Source: Metridium senile
Taxonomy: Eukaryota > Cnidaria > Anthozoa > Actiniaria > Metridiidae
NCBI GenBank assembly: GCA_949775045.1
Contig: OX459108.1
Span: 14,159,711-14,223,710, forward strand
DNA length: 64,000 bases
Direction: 5' to 3'
Shown here: positions 9,065-28,800 of the stretch, one piece after another
Layout: every line of letters begins with the position of its first letter
How positions within the stretch are numbered: position 1 is the first letter of the stretch
Program-made: the position numbers and the translations under genes
The notes under the pieces: model-generated
What the model was told of the DNA's origin: nothing
Databases searched by the model: none
What the model saw: only the letters and a program-made list of their open reading frames with translations

Positions 9065-12000
9065 ATGGCTTTATTATCATTTCTGAAAATTGTAATATTA
9101 TGTGTCCTTTTACAAACTTTAATGGTGGAAAGTGTACGCGATCCGAGGATAGTTGGAATTGAGAAGGTATTTTGTTTTTTCTTGAACTGAAATTTCATGT
9201 TTTGTCCGTGTTTTTCGAATGTATTTTCTTTTGAAGGTGGGTTTCTTTTGCCACGATTTAGGAATCAACGTGTTGCTAATAGAGCTTTTAAGTTCAACAT
9301 TAAAATGTTGGATTTAAAGGCCGTAAAAAGGGAGTGGAGCTCAACGACGTTTTCGGACATCGGCTTTAGTCTTCGTTGTTATCTATACTTCAGTTTAACC
9401 GTTAGTTATCGTACATTGTTACTCTTTTTGTTTCCAATGCATTACACACTTGTTTAACCCTAGTTTTCGTACACTTAAACGTCCTCCAATTGTTTTCTTG
9501 GAAACACCGATGCATTTATAGTCCACAGTAGTGAAACCCCTAGCTCAGGTGCATTTTAAATCCAGTCGTTTTCTTAGAAACACCGACGCAGTTCACACTA
9601 GTTTAACCGCTAGTTATCGTGCATTTTCACTCCAATTGTTTTCTTAGAAACACCATCGCAGTCCACACTAGTTTAACCGCTAGTTACCGTTCATTTTTAC
9701 TCCAATTGTTTCCTTAGAAACACCACCGCAGCCCACACTAGTTTAACTGCTAGTTACCGTTCATTTTTACTCCAATTGTTTCCTTAGAAACACCGACGCA
9801 CTCCACACTAGTTTAACTGCTAGTTACCGTTCATTTTTACTCCAATTGTTTCCTTAGAAACACCGACGCACTCCACACTAGTTTAACAGTTAATTAATTA
9901 TAATTTCTTATATTACAGTACATAAGAGCTGAGTCTGGACCAATAGAACCAGTTCCTGATGATGGTAGTGGTGGTTGTGATTGTTCTTGTGTGAATGGTA
10001 CCGATGGTAAAGATGGTAAAGACGGCAAAAGTGTTGTAGGCCCACAAGGACCACCTGGACAAACTGGACAGCAGGGCCTACCAGGGACTAATGGACGAGA
10101 TGGTAAGGACGGTAAAGATGGTGACCAAGGGGTTAAGGTAATGTACAGACACACATTTAAGGGGCTTTCATTTATTAGTGTATGGGGGGTTCGACAAAAT
10201 CACTTGTTGTCATTTCCAAATACTACCCAAGTCCCCCCACCCCACCCCACCTTTTCCTAGTTGACAAAAATATCATAACCCCGCCATATATTTTGTCCAG
10301 TTTTTACTTAACCCCTATAAAACAGCATAAAATTTGTAACAACCCCCTATATAGCTTCCGAAAATATTGCCGACTTCCCCCCCCCCCCCCCCCCCCCCCC
10401 CCCCATGCACTAATAAATGAAAGCCCTTGATATGGCCACCCACCAACTTTACGTAAGTACTGTGCAGACTTGTTTTCCGGTTTTCCTCCCTCCGGAAAAA
10501 TCATCATGTGAGAAGTGATGTTCACGTGTGCTAATTGTTTTTTTTTTAATGTTGAATAAGTCTTCAATATAAATATTTATAATTAATGAATACAGTGCAC
10601 GTGTGCTAAAATATTTCAGGTAGAGGTAGTGAGTGTGTCGAATACCTAAACATTACTAGCCACTGGCTATGAAGATTTCGTAACGTCTTCATGTATTTAT
10701 ATAAGTAAAACAATGATTTGTACGTACAGCTCCTTGGTTAATGAAGACACACACACCCACCAATTCAAGAGATGTATTTTATTCACCCACCTATTAACAG
10801 TAAGGTACAACGTTGGTTCTTTGAAGTAAGGTTATTTTTTTACCACAGGGAGACCAAGGCGTGCAGGGGCTTCAAGGACCGCGTGGGCCACCAGGAGTCT
10901 GTGACCAAGCCATTGTAAGTAAGCCATCTTATAGCTGTAAGTATTACAGTTATATGCAAATGATTTCAAACAATGGATTCAAATCGAGGCTTTCGGGCAA
11001 ACCTATTGTTTTCGCCCGAAAGCCTCGACTTCATTGTTCAAAATCATTTGCATATAACTGTAATAACAGCTATTAACTTTATTTCTTAACGGCCCGTACT
11101 ATGAAAATAATGAATTCTCCATTCGCTTTTATCACGGGCCGCCACGCTTTTCAGAACGTTCCAAACAAAGGTTTTCGCTCTCATTGGAATAAACATGGCT
11201 GCCTTGTGACAAAAGTCCATTGTAGAAAAGAGAATAATAAATTTTCTTATTCATTTGTCTGGCAATGCTGGCGGGCTTGAACTGCTTGAAAGCACTGAAG
11301 GTGCAAGGCTTCATTATAAAATGGAGACTTTCGTTAATATAATTATTGGACTCCTGCATGTTGATAGCAGAGGTGATAGCAGATATCATAGTTTAGTTCT
11401 TAAAGTTTCTATCTATTCTAGGTCGATAAAGTTTCATTCATGCCACGTAATAAGTTTATCGTTTTATCGTTTTTTAGCTTTACTATTTTATTTCAGCTCG
11501 ATGGAATCAATCAACGTCTCACAGATTTATCGAAAAAGGTACAAAACTAATGTTGAAGAAAGTCAAGAATAATATTTACAAGAGAATATGAAATTTAATA
11601 GGATAATTCAATAAATATTTATTGTTTTAACAGCTAATTTCTGCTGAAAATGGTTTGCTAGCGAAGCACAATGGACTAGATAAAAAGGTATGGATACAGA
11701 AACAATGATCTTCTTCTTCTTCTTCTTTACTTCTTCTTCTTCGTCTTCTTCTTCTTCTTTTTCGTCTTTTTCGTCTTCTTCTTCTTCTTTACTTCTTTTT
11801 CCTTTTCTTTTTCTTTATTCTTTTCCTTTTGTTCTTGTGGTTCTTGTTGTTCTTCTTTTTCGTCTTCTTCGTTTTCTTCTTTTTCGTCTTCTTTTTTTCG
11901 TCTTCTTCTTTTTCGTCTTCTTCTTCTTTTCTTCTTCTTCGTCTTCTTCGTCTTCTTCTTTTTCATCATCTTCTTCTCCTTTGTCTTCTTCTTCTTCGTC

Positions 12001-13877
12001 ATCTTCTTTTTCCTCTTTTTCTCGTTCTTTTTCTCCTTTCACGGCTGTGCCAATATGTCTGTCTTGTCAACAGGTCAGCGCAGCCGTTGATTTCCTCACA
12101 TATTCAATCAGTGCAGCGGAAAAAGAATTTGAAAACAAAGCCTCACAATTGTCTGCGTCTATCAAGGTAACCATATTTTATTATGGGTCTATTATGAATC
12201 ATATATTTACTACACGGGGATGATCCGCTGAACAGGGTATGGTTTTTCGAGCTTTCTGTCATAAACAGGGTATGGTTTTTTGAGTTTTCTGTCATGAACA
12301 GGGTATATTTTTACCCCATTTCCCAATTTCCTTAGTGTTTTTTTTTTTGTCATAGTCAGGTATATTAATTAGGTAATATGATGAGCAGCGCGGTCTTTCG
12401 TCTTTCGGGAAATTCAGCACGTTTTCGCGGCATAAACAGGGTCCCAAACTGTCATAAACAGGGTCCCATTTTTATTACTTGTCATAAACAGGATATAAGA
12501 ATTTTTTTTGTCATAAACAGGGTAACCGTTTTAGGATCCCAGCGGAACACCCCTACCCAAATCCTAGCGGAGAAATCCCCCCCCCCCCCCCCCCCCCCCC
12601 CATCACTTAATCTAACTCAAGCTATCAGTCATTCAGGGAGCCCATCCTATCAATCAGTCAAAAGAATTAACATTCAACCAACCAAAAAATCAATTTATTA
12701 ATTGAATTGATTCACTTTCAACTAGTCAGTCAGTCAATAAGTCGAACAGCAACATCGAATCACTAACAAAGCATTTTCATCTATTTAGGCTGTTAATGAG
12801 AGTCGTATCCCAGGCCCTCGGGGACCACCAGGGCCTCAAGGCAATCAAGGACCTGAGGGACAAGTGGGTCCAAAAGGATCAATAGGGCCAAAAGGACTAC
12901 AAGGGATACAAGGTCCTAAAGGAGAGCAAGGAGTAAGAGGACCTCGTGGAGAGAGTGGTATAAGTGCCCTGAAAGGATGTAAGCACCATGAGCTAACACA
13001 AGTAGAGACCAGTAGACCGACTGTTGAGGTCTACCTTCCGGACCTTTCTCCGGTGAGTACACTATTGGGGTAATAATGATGATGATGATGATACTGGTGA
13101 AGATGATGATGATGATACTGGTGAAGATGATGATGATGATAATAATGCTGATGGTGAAGACGATTTTGATAAATGTAGATTATGGTAACAACAATGATGA
13201 TGATAACGATGATGATGGTGACGAAGATGATGATAATGCTGCTGCTGCTGATGATGATGGTGAAGATGATGACGATTATAATGATAATGATAACGATGAT
13301 GATGGTGACGAAGATGATGATAATGCTGCTGTTGATGAAGATGATGGTGAAGATGATGACGATTATAATGGTGTAGACTATGATAACAATAATGATGATG
13401 ATAACGATGATGATGGTGAAGAAGATGATGACGATTACAATGATGATGATAACGATGATGACGGTGACGATCGAAGATGATGATAATGCTTCTGCTGCTG
13501 ATGATGGTGAAGATGAAGACGATTATGGTGAAGATGTTGAAAATTATTGTAATGATAACGATGATCACCTCTTTAAAAGATTACAATCATTCCAGGGTCA
13601 TGTGATGGTGGGAGTAGAGTGTTCATCTAGTGTCCAAGGTGTGACCAGTAGGTTCTCGTCAGCCGGGACTACGACATTCAAGTGCATATGTTCTCGTGGT
13701 TCTACAATAGGCTGGGGAAACGACGACGGCGATAATGCCATGACCAAAACCGATACCAACAAAAGGTTTACTCATTGGGGTAGGCGTCGTGTGAGCAGCT
13801 CGCGCAGGCGCCGGTACCCAGGAGTGTTGCCTAAGATAACCTGCGAAATGCATTACTGGGAATGTCCAGCTGAGTAA
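9065..13877 (+). CDS. Secreted collagen-like protein with two triple-helix blocks, 8 exons, 373 aa
   Basis: Coding exons: 9065-9166, 9919-10137, 10849-10914, 11497-11538, 11634-11687, 12074-12166, 12789-13052, 13596-13877. Every intron is phase 0 and every exon is a multiple of three. Order: signal peptide (about 1-24); CDCSC cluster (54-58); Gly-X-Y block (about 61-124) with KDG and PPG triplets; a non-collagenous stretch (130-200) with heptad-like leucines, probably a coiled coil; a second Gly-X-Y block (about 201-256); then a 115-aa Cys-containing C-terminal domain with an Arg-rich run (SRRRRY) that could be a proprotein convertase site. It probably forms an extracellular homotrimer. I do not recognise the C-terminal domain, and length and layout differ from fibrillar collagens. 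AATAAA at 14081 fits its 3' end. Confidence 0.85.
9480..9895. repeat. 70-bp minisatellite in collagen intron 1
   Basis: Six copies spaced close to 70 bp contain TTAGAAACACCGACGCA, CACACTAGTTTAACCGCTAG and TCATTTTTACTCCAATTGTT. The core resembles the AACACCGACGCAGCC...ACTAGTTTACTCGCTAGTTTCC subunit of the 519-3113 element. The array ends just before the exon 2 acceptor. Confidence 0.85.
10158..10429. mobile_element. MITE with poly-C arm in collagen intron 2
   Basis: Arms AGGGGCTTTCATTTATTAGT (from 10160) and ACTAATAAATGAAAGCCCTT (to about 10428) are inverted. The left arm continues into a run of six G, the right arm into a C-run of about 26. It starts some 20 bp after the exon 2 donor site. 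Confidence 0.75.
10440..10720. repeat. SINE remnant in collagen intron 2
   Basis: TTTTCCGGTTTTCCTCCCTC, then CATGTGAGAAGTG, then GTAGAGGTAGTGAGTGTG match in order the body of the SINE at 46917-47190 and the fragment at 36288-36412. The copy is broken by a duplication of CACGTGTGCTAA. The tRNA head is not evident. Confidence 0.45.
10932..11073. mobile_element. MITE, 142-bp near-perfect hairpin in collagen intron 3
   Basis: Arms ATTACAGTTATATGCAAATG (left) and CATTTGCATATAACTGTAAT (right), with an inner stem TCGAGGCTTTCGGGC / GCCCGAAAGCCTCGA around a 15-bp loop. It begins only about 17 bp after the exon 3 donor. No coding content. Confidence 0.85.
11708..12045. repeat. 330-bp polypyrimidine (TTC)n tract in collagen intron 5
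   Basis: Almost unbroken pyrimidines (TTCTTC, TTTTTCGTC) fill most of intron 5 and run to within about 30 bp of the exon 6 acceptor. The long Ser/Phe and Lys/Glu ORFs on the two strands are artefacts of the tract. Confidence 0.95.
12232..12601. repeat. CATAAACAGGGT repeats and a poly-C run in collagen intron 6
   Basis: CTGTCATAAACAGGGTATGG-type motifs recur at least six times between 12232 and 12530, and a C-run of 25 closes the block (12577-12601). The structure suggests a decayed MITE of the poly-C class, but I could not find a clean left terminus. Confidence 0.6.
13072..13560. repeat. GAT/GAC trinucleotide array in collagen intron 7
   Basis: Degenerate (GAT)n with higher-order copies of a roughly 100-bp block containing AACGATGATGATGGTGACGA and GCTGCTG. 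The Asp-rich ORF 13380-13877 fuses this intron repeat to the true last exon, which begins at 13596 after TTCCAG. Confidence 0.9.
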
Positions 13878-14080
13878 ACCACGTGACATAGTCCAGGTTG
13901 AAACAAGGTGGCTATTTGTCTCAAATCCACGAGTAATCTTTATAATTTTACTTGGCCATGGGATAGTCAGTATAGCACAACAGTAAGCTAAATCGGTTAC
14001 TTTGTTTCAATTTGGTTTTCGTGATATGACCGAGTATTATTAACAAGCAACGTGTTGAGACGATTTGTGTGATATATTGT

Positions 14081-14086
14081 AATAAA
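14081..14086 (+). promoter_or_regulatory. Candidate poly(A) signal of the collagen-like gene
   Basis: AATAAA about 205 nt after the collagen-like stop codon at 13877, followed by TG-rich sequence. Confidence 0.5.
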
Positions 14087-14164
14087 TGATTGTAATTGCA
14101 AAATGCAGACAATTGCTTCCAGTTTTAAGTTTTCGAGCAGAAAGCGATGGTTTTTTTGTTTCAC

Positions 14165-14400
14165 TATTGTACCCCCAAGAGATACGACAGGCATACCCAA
14201 TACTTTTCAGTCGCATCCACAACCACCTCCTCCATCCACTCCCCCAATTTTTTTAATCGAAGGTCTAAGAGATACGATGAGCATACCAGATACTTTTCAG
14301 TCGCACCCACAACCACCTCCCTCCCCTCCCCCAATTTTTTTAATCGGAAGGTTTAAGAGATACTTTGAGCATACCCGATATTTTTCAGTACCTACGAGTC
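14165..14400. repeat. Three direct copies of a 90-95-bp unit
   Basis: The unit contains AAGAGATACGA, GAGCATACC and ACTTTTCAGTCGCA, then a CCACC-rich segment and CCAATTTTTTTAATCG. It lies in the tail-to-tail interval between the collagen-like gene and CCDC174. Related single copies occur near 2762 (GAGATGCGACGAGCATATCC) and, inverted, near 27975. Confidence 0.75.
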
Positions 14401-14523
14401 GCCCCTGGGATATTTGGTATTCCAAAGTCTATTAATTGGACAACAAACCACCAGAAAAACAACAATTGAATTTTTTTTTAATGGGAAGGTCAAAGGTTCA
14501 ATAGACCAGTTTCATGTTATCTA

Positions 14524-14712
14524 GCACCGCTGTACTACTAGACAAAAGGCGCATTTGCAAAGGGATAGCCCCAATTCAAAGTAAGTTCAAATATGTTTTC
14601 TATTGTTAAGCGAAATGTTTTTTAAATGTTTTCTATTGTTAAGCGATATTTTTTTGGTGCTTAGCTTTGCATTGAGGCTTATGCGCCTTTTGTCAAATAG
14701 TACAGCGATCAC
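14524..14712. mobile_element. MITE, 189 bp, in the 3' flank of CCDC174
   Basis: GCTGTACTACTAGACAAAAG with GCGCAT near 14528 is the inverse of ATGCGCCTTTTGTCAAATAG with TACAGCG near 14690, with small indels. The loop carries a duplicated TTTTCTATTGTTAAGCGA motif. Confidence 0.65.
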
Positions 14713-14713
14713 A

Positions 14714-14719
14714 TTTATT
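14714..14719 (-). promoter_or_regulatory. Candidate poly(A) signal of CCDC174
   Basis: TTTATT on the plus strand reads AATAAA on the minus strand, about 115 nt downstream of the CCDC174 stop codon. Confidence 0.45.
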
Positions 14720-14832
14720 ATTCCTGTCAGGTGGACCCAGATTTTTTACAGAGGCCCTTCACAAGGTAGCGTCTTCCGAATAACGTTTCTATAATTTGTT
14801 TTTAAATTTTGGACGACTTTGAACTGCTGCTG

Positions 14833-25263
<10,431 letters not shown>

Positions 25264-25814
25264 TTTGTTTTTTATTTGAATAACCGCTGACAGACCGCGG
25301 ATATACCACAGAAATCCCGCGCCTGTTTATAGTTGCGTTGTTGATAAAAAATAATGTTTAATTTTTCTATCGTGGTGTCGCTTCTTCTTTGTTACTTTCA
25401 GTATTTGAAAGCGAAATGAAAAGTGCGTGAAATTGAATATTTGAAGCATATTTGAAGACATTTGAAAAAAGAGCGGGAAATAAACTTTGCTGGGCCAGCG
25501 CGCGCGCTTCCAGCTAGCTGTCAACCCTTAAATAAATTACCCCCAACCTCAAATGCTTTAAGTTATTGGCCCAAATATTAATTTCATACAAAGCATCATT
25601 TATCATATTGTCAGTAACCATTTATTATAATTTATTTTAATGAAATATCACGCGAAAGAGCGCCACGTATTATTTTACTCACGCATGCGTGAGATGCAAC
25701 TCAGCTGTGTTGTTATTTATAGCTGGTTGTATGCAAAGTGCCCGAAGCTATCATTATCATTTGAGCGGAAATTTTCTCAAAAATCATCACTGGAGCTTGC
25801 TTAAACTATAAAAA
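25264..25814. promoter_or_regulatory. Bidirectional promoter region, CCDC174 / DPY19L3
   Basis: The start codons of CCDC174 (25263, -) and DPY19L3 (25815, +) are 551 bp apart and diverge. The interval has a locally GC-rich segment (GGCCAGCGCGCGCGCTTCC, about 25491-25510), a CACGCATGCGTGAG palindrome at about 25680 resembling an NRF1-type site, and no TATA box at a sensible distance. Shared promoter activity is inferred from the arrangement. Confidence 0.5.
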
Positions 25815-28800
25815 ATGAGTGATCTCCGTCGAAGAAAAGTTGGGTCACAAAATGGCGTAAAAGAGAAAGCTCGAAATTCCAAGGAACTAATTAGTGACAC
25901 TTCGACGTCGCCAAGTGAAGATTCGTGGACATGGCTTCTTGTTGTTGAGGTAGTTGTTGCGCTTGCAATTGCTGTGATTGTAGGCTACAAATACGCTCTT
26001 TATGCTAAAGAACTACATGAGAACGATATGTGGTTTTCAAACATAGGGGTAAGTAAAGAAATTGCATCCTATTGAAGTTTGTTTAACATTATAACTGGTA
26101 CGAATCCACTGGTACACCTTTGATACCGTTACAAAACGGAAACTGATGATATATCTAAATAAACTTGGATCTTTGAGTATTATTGCTGTAAACCTTAAAA
26201 AAAATAACACGTTTTCGTTTGTAGAAATCCTCAACGAAGGAGTAAATATTATAACAGTTTTAACGAACGCCTTATATTAAAGTTGTTAAAATTTTAATGT
26301 TAATTTGCTCGAGGTCAACTCGAGTGTGTCTATAAACCTGTTGATAATTTTTCTCACATCTCATAATGGGACATAAAATTTTACGAAATAAATAGCTGTC
26401 AGTGTATTTTATAATTTTCACTTGGAAATCAAGTAATATACTATGGTAACAGCTGGTAGAATAGAAATAGCTTTCTCATCGTTGCTAGGAGATTGTATAA
26501 TTAAGTCTTTACAAGTTCAATATTTTCGATAGCCTTAGAGATATATTTATTTTTCTTAGTTAGCGAAGATAATTAATTCCCATATATTTATTTCAACTTC
26601 TTAACTTAATATTGGACCTAGAATCGATCTAGAAAAACAACATTTTTAATGGTAATTTTTCATTTAATATTTTTTTAATGTTTTTGTCACCTGTTGTCAA
26701 AAGATCAAAGATAATCAATACTTGTGATCCTACAGTGTCAATAATGTCGTCTTTCACAAAGTACCACCTGTAAAAACAAGGTTTTTAAAAATCAAGAGTT
26801 TGGTTCTGCCTTTTGAACTAAAGAGTAGAGTAGATTTGAGGCCATATAATTACTACTGTTTTTTTTATATATATTTTTATATTTAAAATTATTTAAACTA
26901 AAATAAAATACAGTTGTAGAGAAAATAAATTTATGTTTTGAAATAAGCTATGAATCATATTATGAATATAATTACTGTCCCATTATATATTTTAAAATTA
27001 CTTTATATTGAACTTTATCATTTTATAACTCATTCATTCATTCTATTCTTCTATTCATTAATTCATCCATTCAGTCATCCACGAATGAGGTTATCCATTC
27101 ATTCATCCGTTCATTTATCCATTCAATCATTCATCCATGCATTCATCCATGCATTCAGTCATGCATTCATTCATATGTTTATTTATTCTTCCATATATAT
27201 TTATCCATTCAATCATTTATCCATGCATTCATTTATTTATCCATTCCATCATTCATCCATTCATTTATCCATTCATTCATTCATTCAGCCAGTCAATCGT
27301 ATGTCCATTTATTTATTCATTCATGCATTCAAGCTTCAATCCATCCATTTATTCATTTTTTCTTGCATATTCATTCATTTTATTTTCATTTTGCATGTTG
27401 TTATATATTAAATTATTTCATATGAATTTTGTTTCTTTTAATCTACATAAAAGACTTTTAATTTTAAAGATTTCGTTTCTCCTTCCTTTCAGCAAATTGA
27501 AAGGGAAATTTCTTTCCGCACTGAGGCAGGATTGTATTTTTCTTACTACAAACAGATGGTCTTAGCACCATCAATAACAAAAGGTGAGTAGTAATTGCGT
27601 TGTACTTGTGTTATATCTAATATGTTATTTGAATTGCAAAATTTTAGTATTATATAGTTCTTTTAGTGTGTTTGTGTATATATAGTAAAATATGAGTATC
27701 ATTAATTATACTAACTTCTTGTAAGTCTTCTAATGAGTCACATTTAGCGTGGCACATCTTAATTGTAAATAGCATTAATTATACCAACTACTTGTAAATC
27801 TTCTTGTGTGTCATATCTATTGTGGCACTCATTAATTGTAGATTTTTTGTTTTTGTTTTTCGTGTTGTTAGTTATCAATAAAATACATATAAAACAAAAA
27901 ACAAAAGGTGAGATCCCTAGTAATGTTTTTTTCCACCCATGTCTTTTTCCAAGGGGGGGACTCCTGGGTAAAAGTATTGGGGATGCTCGTCGGAAATTTA
28001 AAAACAATACCCCTAAATGTTAACAGAAATATTATAAATGGGCATGGTTTTGACAATTTCTAACCCCTAAAAGATACCACACATAAATAACAAAATAGTG
28101 CATTACAAGAACGAAATGCATTGTGGGTCTTGTAATATTGTTTAAAGTAAAATAAATGATAATTAGTTATTTTATTCTTAGCTCATTCCATTCAAAACAA
28201 TATACAAGCTAGTTTTTGGGAGTCAATAATTTATATTTCAAATTAATGAGACCTGCAATGCCCTTTGGTCTTGGAATGCACTATTCAGTATTCAACGTTT
28301 TTTGAAATAGGTATATATAATATTTTTTTATTCTGAATAGGACTTTATGATCTAACACATGACAACGCTACAGAACACCTTAGAACTATTAATATCCTTG
28401 AGAGGTTTAACGTCTATCAAGAGGTTATCTTGGCTGTTATGTACAGACTTTTAGATTTACAGGTAAAACTATCAATAGACCTCTTTACCCCTGTATGCAA
28501 ATTGCCCATTTCAGACCACGTGTCAGTCCCTTAAGAATTGTTCTTTTATGATGAACTTGTTATATCATTTACTTGTGAAAGAAACATTTGATCACAATCA
28601 CACGTGATCTGAAATGGGACAACAAACAAGGAAGGTAAAGAGGTTTATTATAATTATTTTGGTCTTGTAAATGAAAAGTTGAGATTATGCGTGATTGTAG
28701 TATTGAGAAAGACTGTTGTTGCTGAATGACCTTTCCCACCAATTTGGAAATTGTTTTCAGAGAGTCTGGGTTACAAAACTCCATTTACAATCATAGTAAC

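Noticed and set aside
11690..12223. 177-aa Ser/Phe-rich ORF and Lys/Glu-rich ORFs on the opposite strand
   Set aside because: They are translations of the (TTC)n tract; the only real coding part is exon 12074-12166 in another context.
13380..13877. 165-aa protein beginning in the GAT repeat
   Set aside because: The first 70 residues come from the intron microsatellite; the real exon begins at 13596 after TTCCAG and joins exon 7 in phase 0.
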